Notes: a model not told the origin generated them from the sequence alone. Positions 16,526-26,537 are shown, counted from the first letter of the stretch. The stretch is 64,000 nucleotides of DNA from Saprospiraceae bacterium (GCA_022841745.1 JALHQW010000024.1:28266-92265); one strand, 5' to 3'. Made by a program: numbers and translations.

Positions 16526-19406
16526 CGTAAAAGTCTGTTAAGAATTTTTGGTTGAAGTCTTTAAGCCAGTTTTTATGGTATTCGAGGCGTAAAATATCCA
16601 ATAGCTTGTCAAGAAAGTCTTTGATTTTATCCCTGCCCTCAGATGGGGAATATTGCAGCACATTTTTTGAATACTCCTTGACTTTCCAAACGAGTGCATC
16701 GTCATCGTCATTAAGGTATGCGCCAAATCCACTGATACAATCCTCTTGTGCTTCTTTGAAAAGCGCCTCGCTGTCGTGCCCAAGTACCAGATAGGTAAAT
16801 GCTTTCAGGAGTTTAAGGGAGGCATTGCCAGGGTTATCCCTAAGCAAGCGAATGCTGGCGCCACGAAGGTGTTTTATGTTGTCCGTCTCACCTCCACTTT
16901 GGTCAAGCGCCATGAGTTCCAGGTATTTTATCACACGAGGAAATTTCAATTCTTCCCTGCCACCATGCGTTTCATCCCACAAGGAATAGCTGACGGATGC
17001 TTTGCTATCGCTTAGTTTTGCCTCATAGCCCGTTTTCGCATATTTGGAATTGAAGTAAAGGTGCAGCCACTCTTTCATCACAAGATTACCTTGAAAATCA
17101 TCATCCTGATTAAGAAACTCCTTGCAAGCATCGAACATGTCTTTGATGGCTGCATGTCGCTTTACCTGAATTTCCCGATAAGAAAAGTCAATTAAAAAAT
17201 TCGCACATTCAGGTAAAACGGTGCTTAGTTCATTGTAATTCAAACTAATATTTTCATCAGTGACAGGACGGTTGTCATCTTTCAATCCAACACACTTCAA
17301 GGAATTCACTTCAGCTTTTGCCCGTTCATGGCAATAGTAACGGCAGATGTAGTTGTACAGCGCCATAACGTATGCTTCCGGCGTTTTGCGCTTGACAGTG
17401 AGGTAGTACATTTTCTTGTTGTAATCCACCGTGAAATCATCCACGACCCCGATACAGGTCAGGCGGAAAATGGCTTTGTCCGTATCGGCTTTCTGGCGGC
17501 GGGCATGGTAGAACTCCCTAAACCGTTCAAACCTTTCCTGCCCCAGGTGAGCTTTGATTGTGTTATGCGACCACCCGTTGAGACTGTTGCAAAAATCTTC
17601 AAAGCCTTCTGCGTACTTGAATGCAGATTCGAACTCGGGCTGTGGTATAGCTCCGATGTTTGCGTGAACAAAATCACGAATCTTTTCTTTGTGCTTCAGT
17701 TCGTCGGTGAAACGATTTGAAAACCCAACAATCAACTTGAACTCTTCTTCCTCGCCGTTGATTAGCCTTTGTAAAATACCCTCGTCAATAGGTTGGGCAA
17801 CTTGTCGGTTATAGGCTGCAAGGAAATTTTGGAGAGCTGGGTTTTCACCTAATTCTTCGAAAATGACTACTTTCAAAGCATCATGAACCTCAAGGCTTCC
17901 AATTGGGGCGTTCGAGCCCCAATTAAGCAAATTTATATAGCCAAGTTTCTCTCCAGTCTCGACATTATCTATGAATAATCGGTGCAAAGGATTGCCATTG
18001 GGAGGTGTCCATGTCCAATAATTAATTTTTATATCCTTTCCAATCACATGGAAGACTTCTTCTTCCCAGTCTTTATGATGTGTGTGACTTGGAAACGTAA
18101 TTGCCTCAAACAACTGCCTCACCATCAGTTTTTCCTTCTCTACGCCTTTGAAAGAATTGAAATGAAAGAACTCCAAAATATCCCTGTCCACATGGATAGC
18201 TTTTGCAGCTTTCCTTTCTGGTATCAAACTTTTATCCAGTCCCAAATGCTCTAACAGTCTATCAAAATCATCTTTTTCGAAGAGCTTATTTGCCAGCGTA
18301 TTTGGAATATCAACCCCTTTCTCGGCTTTCCACCAACGGATTTGACGCCTGCCAAACCCATATAGCTTTTGGTCGTTCAGCAAAATATAGGACATTGCCA
18401 AACGCCCGTCACGACCTGCCCGACCGCTTTCTTGCACAAAGCCTTCTGGGGAAGCAGGAATGTTGAAATGCACTGTAAACCGGATATTGGGCTTGTCTAT
18501 CCCCATGCCGAAGGCTTTGGTGGCTACCATGAGTTTTAGCCTGTTGGCAAGGAACAAATCTTGGTTTCGGAAACTGTCAAAGTCTATACGCCCTGATTTA
18601 TCCTCCGAATCATCGGAAGACCCCATGAAAGTGCCCACATACTTGGATAGGTCTGTATCAGTAGTGAAATTTACTTCAGGTATGGCTTCTGTAAAATCTG
18701 CTTCAGAAAGGCAGTCGGCAACGCTTTTTCGGTTGGTTTTTGGTGTTGGAACAGGTTTGCCCGCCGCATCCCTTATAATTTGCCCGTTTTCATCTTTTTG
18801 GGATTCAAATTTTTCTGTAACCCCAAAATGCCCTTTCCGGTGTGGCGCAAAAATCAACCCTCCGTTTTCCGCAAACAATTTCGATGGGGAGTAATCGTTA
18901 TAGAGTATTCTCACTGCTTTTTCTTTCTTGTAATCTTGCTCGTTGAGGGTCCTTTTCGTTTCCTCATCAAACAAATGCTCCCAAGCATTTTCCAGTATTC
19001 CTTTAATGGATTCCTCGGCATTCAAAACCTCATAAGTGCTTGGGATTTCTTTCAACAATTCATTCAAGGCCGCCAGTTTCTTTTCTGCAACTGCTGCTTT
19101 AAACGATTTCTCATCCAAATTCACTGGTCGAGGGCGAAAACCATTTACTTCAAAACCATCGTCCTTATTAAACTCAACCTCCACTTTTTTAACCCTGTAT
19201 TGAATTTCCTCTCGTACCGTGTTTTCATGCCGTACAACAGCCTCCGCATCTTTGATGAGCAACTCCCGCTCTACGTCTGAAAGTACGTCAAAGGAAGCAG
19301 TCGCCGTCAGTCCTACCAAGTGTGTTTCACGTTCTGGCTCGTATGCTTTGGAATGCTGAATAGCATTGAGACCCAAAGCAAGGTATGCCGTCCGAAAGTC
19401 GTGTCC
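16473..19406 (-). CDS. RecQ-like helicase-nuclease, C-terminal part (after an in-frame amber codon)
   Basis: Downstream portion of a 1,570-codon gene that begins at 21185. The frame is open from the codon after the TAG at 19407-19409. It begins [12 protein letters not shown], the direct continuation of the RecQ motif II region, and goes on with motif III (LVGLTATAS), then [17 protein letters not shown] (motif V) and [11 protein letters not shown] (motif VI). The remaining ~600 residues resemble no domain I can name. If expressed alone it might start at a TTG at 19376, but it would lack the ATP-binding motifs. The coiled-coil membrane protein overlaps its 3' end by 53 bp. Confidence 0.85.
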   Translation of the reverse strand, partial: GHDFRTAYLALGLNAIQHSKAYEPERETHLVGLTATASFDVLSDVERELLIKDAEAVVRHENTVREEIQYRVKKVEVEFNKDDGFEVNGFRPRPVNLDEKSFKAAVAEKKLAALNELLKEIPSTYEVLNAEESIKGILENAWEHLFDEETKRTLNEQDYKKEKAVRILYNDYSPSKLFAENGGLIFAPHRKGHFGVTEKFESQKDENGQIIRDAAGKPVPTPKTNRKSVADCLSEADFTEAIPEVNFTTDTDLSKYVGTFMGSSDDSEDKSGRIDFDSFRNQDLFLANRLKLMVATKAFGMGIDKPNIRFTVHFNIPASPEGFVQESGRAGRDGRLAMSYILLNDQKLYGFGRRQIRWWKAEKGVDIPNTLANKLFEKDDFDRLLEHLGLDKSLIPERKAAKAIHVDRDILEFFHFNSFKGVEKEKLMVRQLFEAITFPSHTHHKDWEEEVFHVIGKDIKINYWTWTPPNGNPLHRLFIDNVETGEKLGYINLLNWGSNAPIGSLEVHDALKVVIFEELGENPALQNFLAAYNRQVAQPIDEGILQRLINGEEEEFKLIVGFSNRFTDELKHKEKIRDFVHANIGAIPQPEFESAFKYAEGFEDFCNSLNGWSHNTIKAHLGQERFERFREFYHARRQKADTDKAIFRLTCIGVVDDFTVDYNKKMYYLTVKRKTPEAYVMALYNYICRYYCHERAKAEVNSLKCVGLKDDNRPVTDENISLNYNELSTVLPECANFLIDFSYREIQVKRHAAIKDMFDACKEFLNQDDDFQGNLVMKEWLHLYFNSKYAKTGYEAKLSDSKASVSYSLWDETHGGREELKFPRVIKYLELMALDQSGGETDNIKHLRGASIRLLRDNPGNASLKLLKAFTYLVLGHDSEALFKEAQEDCISGFGAYLNDDDDALVWKVKEYSKNVLQYSPSEGRDKIKDFLDKLLDILRLEYHKNWLKDFNQKFLTDFYDEPNRNITRPAEAVVTA

Positions 19407-21185
19407 CTATTCAGAAACGCAATGTGCCTCGTCAATCACGCAAGAAGAAAAGGCGATTTTCTTGTCTGCCATTTTCTTAGCCGTATCCCTGAATTCATCC
19501 ACAAGAAAGCGTTCAGGAGATACGAAAGAAAATAGCACTCTTCCTTTTTCGAGGTCGTGCAGGGCAAGCGTTTTCTCATGCCGCTTGAGTGTTGAATTGA
19601 TAAACTGGCAGGCATCAATACTATTGCGTATAAGCCCATCCACTTGGTCTTTCATCAAGGAACGGATAGGGTCAATGACCAAGGTCACGCCTGGTTGCAA
19701 GAGCGCTGCCAACTGGTAGGTTAATGATTTTCCACCGCCCGTTGGCAACAACCCGATGACTGTTTTCCCCTGAAGTGCCCTTCGGAGGATGGGTAGTTGC
19801 CCAGGTCGGAAACCCGTCTTGCGAAAGAGGTTTTTAAGGAAAAAACCAATTTCAGGAGCCTGCATTTCCCCATTTTTAGTAGCAATTTCCTTGTAAGCCA
19901 CAAGCGGTGCAAAAACGAGTCTTTGGTCGAATTCAAACCATCTGGCTGTTCGCAGGATGGCAAAATTGCCGGGATAGCCCGGGTGGGCCTCAAGACCTGT
20001 GCGGCGCAGCATTGACACATCAATCAGCAAATCGCATGGGGTATTGTCATATTTTCCAACCGTGACATCTGCGCCAGCGTGTAACCCAGCATTTCGAAAT
20101 TCGCTGGAAATAAACATCTTCTTTAATCGGATACGGGGTGGTCTGGGCTTGTCGGCTAATGCAAATATTGCATCGAAGTTCTCTTGAAGACTATTGACTG
20201 CAAGCCTTGCGCATGGCACATCTTGTTCAACCACTACTATATTCCATTCTTCCGCATCCATTTTCAAATGTCCGCTCAGGACAGCCTCAATGATAGCTTT
20301 TTGAACCCTCGCTATAGCAAATGGGGTCAGGGCAAACTGTAAGGTTTCCAACCATTCTGGGTCTTCAAATGACTGTTTACAATGTTCGCCGACTTCTTTA
20401 ACGTAAGCATCTTCACTCACCCTTCTCAACACTGCCGCCGCTTGGGTTATATCATTGAACCGGTGGCATTTCCACGCACTTAATTCCGCAGCTTCATTCC
20501 TGCGTTCATCAAGCAGGATTTGGTCGAGGGCACAATGGTAGTTTCGGCCATCCACTTCGACTACATAACTTTTATAGCCTGTTCTCTCCCTATCTCCTTG
20601 TACTTCTTTGTGGTGGTAAGGCACAGGAAAGGCAAAGTCAACTTTCTGTTCGTGAAAGCCGCCATTGCCGGGGGCAAGAAAGCCTTTTATTTTTTCAAAC
20701 TTTACTTGCGGCTGAAACAATTGCTGGAGATAAGGGAAGCTGCCAGCATCATCGTAGTAAAATGCTCTTTCAAAATTGCTTCCGAAGTCCGCATTGAAAG
20801 GGAAACTTTCCCTTGTTATTTTTAACCGCTTATCGGCAACATGAAGTGCTGTGAAAAAGATAGGCAATTTACTTTTCCCTTTTTCAGTCAATTCGAATTT
20901 GATGCCGCCATTGTCTTCCTTCCTTTCTGTAAAGCCAAGTCGGGTCAGTGCTTCTTCGACAAGCAGTGGGCAGAGAGTGGGCAAGCCCCTAATGAGCAGA
21001 TTGTGCAAAACAGCGATTTCGGAAGATATATTTTCTAACCTTTGCGGAAAGTTAGAGATGGCAGTAAATAGCGACAAGGAACGGAGCAATGGCTCCATTT
21101 TTTCAGCCCCGTAGCGTTCTATAAGTTCGTTTCGGAGTTCTTGATTGAAATATCCTGCTTGGTGATTAGGTAGCTCAACTGGCAT
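19407..21185 (-). CDS. RecQ-like helicase-nuclease, N-terminal part (ends at an amber codon)
   Basis: First 592 residues of the split gene. Residues ~135-245 look like a restriction-endonuclease-like (DUF559/Vsr-type) domain: Asp in EQKVDFAFP (about 183), then YVVEVDGRNYH (about 207-217) and a basic helix. The helicase follows, with FRPGQ (about 459), Walker A LLPTGGGKSLTYQL (about 479-492), VSPERF, and the DEAH box CVIDEAHCVSE. The frame then meets TAG exactly where RecQ proteins have Trp (EWGHDFR). The change from TGG is a single base. The truncated product would bind ATP but lack helicase lobe 2. Confidence 0.88.
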   Translation of the reverse strand: MPVELPNHQAGYFNQELRNELIERYGAEKMEPLLRSLSLFTAISNFPQRLENISSEIAVLHNLLIRGLPTLCPLLVEEALTRLGFTERKEDNGGIKFELTEKGKSKLPIFFTALHVADKRLKITRESFPFNADFGSNFERAFYYDDAGSFPYLQQLFQPQVKFEKIKGFLAPGNGGFHEQKVDFAFPVPYHHKEVQGDRERTGYKSYVVEVDGRNYHCALDQILLDERRNEAAELSAWKCHRFNDITQAAAVLRRVSEDAYVKEVGEHCKQSFEDPEWLETLQFALTPFAIARVQKAIIEAVLSGHLKMDAEEWNIVVVEQDVPCARLAVNSLQENFDAIFALADKPRPPRIRLKKMFISSEFRNAGLHAGADVTVGKYDNTPCDLLIDVSMLRRTGLEAHPGYPGNFAILRTARWFEFDQRLVFAPLVAYKEIATKNGEMQAPEIGFFLKNLFRKTGFRPGQLPILRRALQGKTVIGLLPTGGGKSLTYQLAALLQPGVTLVIDPIRSLMKDQVDGLIRNSIDACQFINSTLKRHEKTLALHDLEKGRVLFSFVSPERFLVDEFRDTAKKMADKKIAFSSCVIDEAHCVSE

Positions 21186-21325
21186 AAGTCTATTGTGACA
21201 TTTTGACGTGTAGCCTTCTCATAGACTTGCATTGAGCAATTGGAGCTAAGGTATTAAAAAATTTATGTTACTCTTTTTTTAGCCTGAAAATAGCTCACTT
21301 TTAAGACTATAAATAGCCTCATCTT

Positions 21326-21694
21326 TCAACTCCCACCAAAAAAAATACTCCGCCCCCGTTTCCCCTCCACCCGTTCCAGCCACCCCTTTTCCTGGTGGCT
21401 CAGTTCGATGATTTCTTGGGTATTTGTTTTACGGAAGCGCTGTGCCACTTGTTCCAGCGCTTACAGTCCTTCCGAGGTGAAAACCTCCGCAAATGGCAGG
21501 TTGTACTTTTCCCGGTACAGGTTGTGTACCTGAATCAGGTTGAGTTGGAGGCACTGCTCGTCCTCGAACGCTTCCCCACTGTCTTCGCAGCGGTAGTAGT
21601 GGTGCCAAATTTCAAAATCTTCTTTGCAGAAGGAAAACGAGCGGCGTTCCTCCACCATTTTCATTGCCTTGCCTGTGATTGGACTTTTCATCAT
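21326..21694 (-). pseudogene. Collapsed toxin-antitoxin locus (MqsA-like start fused to a SocA/Panacea-like end)
   Basis: Bases 21694-21464 encode 77 residues beginning SPITGKAMKMVEERRSFSF, with WHHYYRCEDSGEAFEDEQ and YREKYNLPF. This matches the N-terminus of the Bacteroidota MqsA-type antitoxin, but the helix-turn-helix half is missing. After the TAA at 21461-21463 the same frame continues as QVAQRFRKTNTQEIIELSHQ then EKGWLER to a stop at 21326, resembling the C-terminus of the Panacea/SocA (DUF4065) partner. An internal deletion apparently removed the end of the first gene and most of the second. No functional product is expected. Confidence 0.65.
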
Positions 21695-21775
21695 TTTATT
21701 CTTTATAGGGATAAACCATTGGGTGTTCGGCTTGGTGGCAGGGAATGCAGATGACTGCTGCCGACGGCAGCCCCC

Positions 21776-22632
21776 TCACCCCCCCAACCCCGTCCCACAA
21801 TACTTGCAATACACCGCATCCTCCTCATGCCCCTCCTTACTGCAACCGGGGCAATGCTGGGCGCTTTGTTTCCTACCCAAATTCACCAAGGATGAAGTGA
21901 CGATGCCCGTGGGCACGGCAATGACGGCATAGCCCAGCAGCATGACAAACGAGGCGAAGAACTTGCCGAGCGGCGTGACGGGGCTGATGTCGCCATAGCC
22001 GACCGTGGTGATGGTCACGATGGCCCAATAAATTGAAGTGGGAATGCTATCGAATTTGGGGTTGGACTTATTTTCCACCATGTACGTGATGGAGCCGAAG
22101 ACAAAGACCATCAGCACCACGAAGAAGGTGAACACGAGTATTTTCTCCCTGCTCATGCGGATGGCCTGTAGGATTTGGTTGCCCTGATTGAGGAACAGGT
22201 TCATCTTGAAGATACGGAACAACCGCAGCAGCCGCAACGAGCGCACTATCATCAGGGAATGAGCACCCGGGATGAACAGGCTGAGGTAAACGGGCAGGAT
22301 GGAGGCAATGTCAACAAGGCCATAGAAGCTGGTCACGTACTTCATCGGCTTGTAAACACTGTACAGCCTAACGAGGTACTCGATGGTGAAAAACACGGTG
22401 ACGGCCCATTCGAGCGCATACAAGGTTTTGCCTCATTTGGCCTGGATGGAGGGCACCGTATCCAGCATGAGCAGCACGATGCTGAACACGATCATCCACA
22501 ATAACACGATGTCGAAGAGCCGCCCCGCTCGGGTGTCGGACTCGAATACAGTTTGGTGGAGGCGCTCCCGTCGGTCGCTGAAGCCCTCCGGCTTTTCGCC
22601 CGTAGATGCGTATCGAAATTGATGATTTTCAT
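21776..22632 (-). pseudogene. Voltage-gated-type potassium channel with disrupted 5' end
   Basis: The frame below 22423 encodes 215 residues of an ion-transporter family channel. S2-S3 are present, then S4 with spaced arginines (IVRSLRLLRLFRIFKM), S5, the selectivity filter TTVGYGD and S6. A C-terminal zinc-ribbon-like tail carries CPGC and CKYC. The S1 segment (DIVLLWMIVFSIVLLMLDTV) lies upstream in the same frame but is cut off by a TGA at 22433-22435 between QAK and GKTLYALEW. No start codon exists in that frame near the expected N-terminus; the ATG at 22632 is in another frame. At least two lesions are therefore implied. Reinitiation at 22423 (TTG) would give a channel lacking S1. Confidence 0.75.
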
Positions 22633-22779
22633 GGTTGGTGCTTCATTTGAGGCGAAACATACGATATTTGAAGAAAACAGCACCTTCACCTGATGCATTG
22701 CTGAAAAACACCTGCTACCCTATCGAACCAAAACCCGTTTCATGCGATTTAATTGACTGCCTCGAATAACGCCTCGAAC

Positions 22780-22834
22780 AAATCAAACTCATCAAACCCA
22801 TCAAACAAACCAAACTCATCAAACAAATCAATTA
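22780..22834. repeat. ATCAAAC-rich word repeat upstream of the MFS gene
   Basis: Degenerate repeats of AACTCATCAAACCCATCAAA type lead straight into the GTG start at 22835. It is low in G and could be an unstructured leader. Confidence 0.6.
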
Positions 22835-24097
22835 GTGACCAACTCGACAACAACACCCACCTTCTCCCCCTACCAAAAATTCGTCATCGCCATTCTGGCC
22901 ATCACGCAGTTCACCATCGTGCTGGACTTCATGGTGCTGAACCCGCTGTTGCCGTTCATTTCCAAGGACATGTCCATCACACCCAAGCAATTCAGTTGGG
23001 TCGTGTCTGCTTATGCTTTCAGTGCGGGCGCTGCGGGATTACTGTCCTCGTTCATTGCCGACCGTTTCGACCGGAAGCGGCTTTTTGTGGTGTTCTATAT
23101 TGGTTTTATTGTCGGGACGCTGTTTTGCGGCCTTGCCAGCACCTACCACCAACTCTTGGCTGCCCGCACTGTTGCGGGCATTTTCGGGGGCGTCATGGGG
23201 TCCACCGCCGCGGCCATCATCACCGACGTGTTTGCCTTCGAGCAGCGGGGCCGGGTCATGGGTTTTTTCCAGATGGCCTTTGCCTCCAGCCAGGTGCTGG
23301 GCCTGCCCATCGGCCTCGCCCTCGCCAACGAGTGGGGCTGGAACTCCACCTTCCTGGCCATCGTCGGCATTTGCATCCCGATTCTACTGGCCATCGTGTT
23401 CCTACTGCGGCCCATTGACAGCCATTTATCGCTAAAGCGCAGCAGCTCTGCGGGCGTTCACATGGCAAGGGTCGCCACCGACCGAAGGTACCTCCAGGTG
23501 TTCCTTGCCACTACCCTACTGGCCACGGGCGGCTTCATGCTCATGCCTTTCGGGGCGGCCTTTGCCGTGGGCAACCTTGGCCTTACGATGGAGCAATTGC
23601 CTTTCATTTACTTTGTGACCGGGCTTTGCTCCATGGCCGCCGGGCCGCTCGTCGGCAAGCTGGCCGACCGACTGGGAGCCTATAAGGTCTTTGTGGTGGG
23701 GTCTTTGACGACCATCATCAGTGTGCTGATTTACACGAACCTCGGTATCACGCCCGTTTGGGCAGTCACCCTGCTCAGCGCCGTGATGATGTCGGCGGTG
23801 GGCAGCCGCATGATTACCGCCTCCGCCCTTACCTCCGCCGTGCCCGACCCCGCCGACCGGGGGGCCTTCATGGGCATCAACTCCAGCGTGGCGCAGGTAT
23901 CCGGCGGCATCGCTGCGGCGGTTGCGGGCATGATTGTGGTGGAACGAGCGGACGGGTTCCTGGAAAACTACCCCCTGCTCGGCATCGTGGTGGCAGCGGC
24001 GATGTTCATCACGGGAGTGCAGCTTTACTTCGTGAACAGGGCGGTTCGGGAGCGCAGGAAGAAAGTGGTAGAAGGCAATGTAGAAATAACGAAATAA
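22835..24097 (+). CDS. Major facilitator superfamily transporter (DHA1-type)
   Basis: Inner-membrane transporter of 420 residues with twelve hydrophobic segments, starting at a GTG. The loop 2-3 motif (ADRFDRKRLFVVFYI) and the motif C-like region in TM5 fit drug/proton antiporters of the AraJ/YdhP class, as does the N-terminal DFMVLNPLLPFISKDM. The substrate is unknown. The last codons (EITK, stop) coincide with the first cluster of the 8-bp TAACGAWW repeat, so the stop codon itself lies within a repeat unit. No regulator is adjacent. Confidence 0.88.
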   Translation: MTNSTTTPTFSPYQKFVIAILAITQFTIVLDFMVLNPLLPFISKDMSITPKQFSWVVSAYAFSAGAAGLLSSFIADRFDRKRLFVVFYIGFIVGTLFCGLASTYHQLLAARTVAGIFGGVMGSTAAAIITDVFAFEQRGRVMGFFQMAFASSQVLGLPIGLALANEWGWNSTFLAIVGICIPILLAIVFLLRPIDSHLSLKRSSSAGVHMARVATDRRYLQVFLATTLLATGGFMLMPFGAAFAVGNLGLTMEQLPFIYFVTGLCSMAAGPLVGKLADRLGAYKVFVVGSLTTIISVLIYTNLGITPVWAVTLLSAVMMSAVGSRMITASALTSAVPDPADRGAFMGINSSVAQVSGGIAAAVAGMIVVERADGFLENYPLLGIVVAAAMFITGVQLYFVNRAVRERRKKVVEGNVEITK

Positions 24098-24250
24098 AGA
24101 TTTCATCATGGGCTTTTCGCTAAGCAATTTGGCGTTTTGCACAGCTATGCTAAATTTGCGTTCCGTTCAATTCATTCTTCCAGAGCAACATGGCCATTTA
24201 TCACCACAGCTTGCAGCCGAGCTTGCGCAAGCTGCCAAATCTTTGCTCAA

Positions 24251-25084
24251 ATGAATCAACAACCAAACACCCTGCAAGTAGAAGGCACGGCCATCCGGCT
24301 GAACGAGAACTTTATTTCTTTGACGGATATGTGCAAGCATTTCCCAAGGGGAACAAATCTTTTAAGTGATTGGCTCCGCAATAGGAACACACTTGAGTAC
24401 ATTAAGACATGGGAGCAATTGAACAACCCCAATTTTAAAACCAGCAAATTCGCTGGTTTTGAGAATCAAGCAGGGTTGAACACTTTTCACGTATATGCGG
24501 GAGACCTTGTCGAGACCTGCGGTGTCCGCTGCTTGCAAGTTTCCAAAGGAAGGTATGGCGGAACGTATGGCGTGTTGGAAGTAGCCTTCCATTTTGACAT
24601 GTGGCTGTCGCCAAAATTACACATGTTGGTAGTCGGGCAATACCTGCAACTATTAGAAGAGAAGTACGGCAATGAAGCCATCCAATGGAAGGTGCGCCGG
24701 GAATTGTCGAAGGTGAATTACCGCCTTCATACCGAGGCCATCAAGCAGGTGATGCCGCCCCGGTTGGGCAATATCGAGCAGGGCTTCCGCTATGCCAACG
24801 AAGCCGATCTGCTGAACCTCGCCCTTTTCGGCATTACTGCTGCCCAATGGCGGCTCGAAAACGCTCACCTGCCCGGAAATATCCGGGACCATGCCTCCAC
24901 CGAACAATTATTAGTGCTGGCCAACCTCGAAAACCTGAACGCCGAGTACCTCAAAAACGGACTTAACAGTACAGAGCGCCTTCGCCTGCTCAACGAAAGG
25001 GCCATCGAGCAAATGGACCTGCTGATGCGGTACGACGCTGGGAAAAAGCTCCAGCAGATAGCAAATGACGATTTAAAGAAATAA
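24251..25084 (+). CDS. KilA-N domain protein 2
   Basis: Protein of 277 residues from the ATG at 24251. The KilA-N domain covers about residues 12-140: ISLTDMCKHFPRGTNLLSDW, then SKGRYGGTYGVLEVAFHFDM and WLSPKLHMLVV. The C-terminal half has a conserved block (ANEADLLNLALFGITAAQWR...NIRDHASTEQLLVLANLENLN) shared with the protein at 39741, so the two are paralogues of one Bacteroidota-type family. Its last codons and stop lie within an 8-bp repeat cluster (25066-25089). The function is unknown; DNA binding is expected. Confidence 0.85.
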   Translation: MNQQPNTLQVEGTAIRLNENFISLTDMCKHFPRGTNLLSDWLRNRNTLEYIKTWEQLNNPNFKTSKFAGFENQAGLNTFHVYAGDLVETCGVRCLQVSKGRYGGTYGVLEVAFHFDMWLSPKLHMLVVGQYLQLLEEKYGNEAIQWKVRRELSKVNYRLHTEAIKQVMPPRLGNIEQGFRYANEADLLNLALFGITAAQWRLENAHLPGNIRDHASTEQLLVLANLENLNAEYLKNGLNSTERLRLLNERAIEQMDLLMRYDAGKKLQQIANDDLKK

Positions 25085-25097
25085 CGAAATATACAAC

Positions 25098-25553
25098 ATG
25101 ATTTCCATCCTTCGCACCACTTCCGCCCACCCCGGCTTCGTTGCCCTTGTGCGGCACCTCGATGCTTACCTCGCCCATATTGACGGCGACGAGCACGCTT
25201 TTTACGCCCAATACAACAAGATTGCAGCCCTGCAAAATGTGGTGGTAGCCCTTGAAGGCGACACGCCCATTGGCTGCGGTGCCTTCAAGCCTTTCGATGA
25301 AAAATCGGTGGAAGTGAAACGGATGTACGTGCTGCCCGAATGGCGTGGCAAGGGTGTGGCAAACCAGGTGCTTTCAGAACTGGAACGCTGGGCGGCAGAA
25401 CTCAGCTACAGTAGCTGCCTGTTGGAGACAGGGCTTCGGATGCCCGATGCGGTGGCGTTTTACACCAAGAACGGCTATTTAAGGACGGAGAATTTTGGGC
25501 AGTACGTGGGGGTGGAGAACAGTGTTTGTTTTGAGAAAGAATTACAGATTTAA
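25098..25553 (+). CDS. GNAT-family N-acetyltransferase
   Basis: Acetyltransferase of 151 residues. The acetyl-CoA binding motif A is evident (VEVKRMYVLPEWRGKGVANQ, with the R-G-x-G-x-A turn), followed by LLETGLRMPDAVAFYTKNGY, motif B of the family. The substrate cannot be deduced. It follows the KilA-N gene by 13 bp across an 8-bp repeat cluster, and its own TAA stop (25551) begins the next cluster. Confidence 0.88.
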   Translation: MISILRTTSAHPGFVALVRHLDAYLAHIDGDEHAFYAQYNKIAALQNVVVALEGDTPIGCGAFKPFDEKSVEVKRMYVLPEWRGKGVANQVLSELERWAAELSYSSCLLETGLRMPDAVAFYTKNGYLRTENFGQYVGVENSVCFEKELQI

Positions 25554-25579
25554 CGAAATAACGAATTCTATAAATCTCT

Positions 25580-26008
25580 TCAAACAAAAAAAACCAGTAA
25601 AAGAGCCAAACATCCAATGGTAAGGCACAGTGGCGAAAAGCACTTCGTATCCATCCTCGCAAACAACGACTCCTTCTCCCTCTTAAAAAAACCCACATAC
25701 CGGAAATCGCCAACCGCCCTGAAAAGGAAAACCGCTGCAATCGCCCAGACCGACCACTCCCCTACCCTATCGGGCAGCCAGTCAATTTGAACCAGTCCGC
25801 CCCTAATAAGAACGGCCAAGCCCATCAACAGCAGGCCGAAAGCCACAACGAGCGTGGCCACAGGGCCGGGCCTGAACAAGGGCTGCCCATCAGTGTTGGT
25901 CGGGACTGCCGTAGCCAAGCCCCATTTGCCGCCGAGCACCCAGTAAACGTGGATGAGGGAAAGCGCCATGAAAATGGCAACAAGCAATAGACTGATGAGG
26001 ATAGCCAT
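25580..26008 (-). CDS. DUF3995 membrane protein
   Basis: Membrane protein of 142 residues from the ATG at 26008 with four hydrophobic segments. The first (ILISLLLVAIFMALSLIHVYWVLGG) contains the HVYWxxGG pattern of DUF3995, and RAVGDFRYVGFFKR before the last segment is also typical. The function is unknown. An 8-bp repeat cluster lies 11-34 bp upstream of its start, in the position of a promoter or leader. Confidence 0.82.
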   Translation of the reverse strand: MAILISLLLVAIFMALSLIHVYWVLGGKWGLATAVPTNTDGQPLFRPGPVATLVVAFGLLLMGLAVLIRGGLVQIDWLPDRVGEWSVWAIAAVFLFRAVGDFRYVGFFKREKESLFARMDTKCFSPLCLTIGCLALLLVFFV

Positions 26009-26049
26009 GACTTTTGAATAAAGATTTAACGAAATAACGAATTCTTCGT

Positions 26050-26162
26050 AACACGGACTGCTAGTCCGTGCATTCGTGCTTCCCCTTTGCTGACGCTTTT
26101 TCAATTAAAGCGAACGGTCTGGCAGACCGCTTTACTTTGGCACGGTCTGGCAGACCGTGTTA
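26050..26162. repeat. Three CACGGnCTGsCAGnCCGTG palindromes
   Basis: Copies at 26052-26070, 26114-26129 (shorter) and 26141-26159. The last one abuts the TAA stop of the VOC gene (complement of 26160-26162). Same family as the elements at 31452, 31514, 35870 and the array at 35931. Confidence 0.8.
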
Positions 26163-26537
26163 TTTGAAATGCGGGTTCTCAATGACGCCCAATACATTCC
26201 CAAACGGGTCGAAGAACGTCGCCACCTTGATGCCGCCGCCCACTTCCGTGACTGGCTCTCGCTCCACAGCGCCAAGCGATAGCAACCTCGAAGCAGCAGC
26301 ATCTGCATCCGTTACGCCCCAGTAGGCGAGCACCCCTCCCCCACCCGGCTGGTTCACTTCGTCGGCGGGCATAACGCCCAACTCGTAGCCGCCGACATTG
26401 AAGCCGACATAGAACGGCTCGTCGAAATAGGGCGGAAAGCCGAGCACTCGGGCGTACCAGTCCCTTGCCTTTTCAAGTTCGGTGTTCACATATATGACAG
26501 TGCGGAGGCCAAGGAAATGTTGATGGTTGTTTTCCAT
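26160..26537 (-). CDS. VOC-superfamily (glyoxalase/bleomycin-resistance-like) protein
   Basis: Protein of 125 residues with the vicinal-oxygen-chelate fold pattern: the opening strand TVIYVNTELEKARDWYARVL, GFNVGGYELGVMP, the second-half strand GVLAYWGVTDADAAASRLLS and the closing DPFGNVLGVIENP, which carries the usual metal-ligand-type Glu. Members include dioxygenases, glyoxalases and resistance proteins; the substrate is unknown. Its stop codon is the first three bases of a CACGG palindrome, and an 8-bp repeat cluster lies just upstream of the start. Confidence 0.85.
   Translation of the reverse strand: MENNHQHFLGLRTVIYVNTELEKARDWYARVLGFPPYFDEPFYVGFNVGGYELGVMPADEVNQPGGGGVLAYWGVTDADAAASRLLSLGAVEREPVTEVGGGIKVATFFDPFGNVLGVIENPHFK

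Noticed and set aside
16473..19376. Treating the downstream helicase part as an independent gene with a TTG start
   Set aside because: The residues upstream of that TTG back to the amber codon continue the RecQ motif without a gap, so it is the second part of one gene.
22753..23418. 221-residue frame overlapping the MFS gene start
   Set aside because: Its residues are Ser/Asn-rich from the word repeat, then His/Arg-rich, typical of an out-of-frame reading; the MFS frame has twelve membrane segments.
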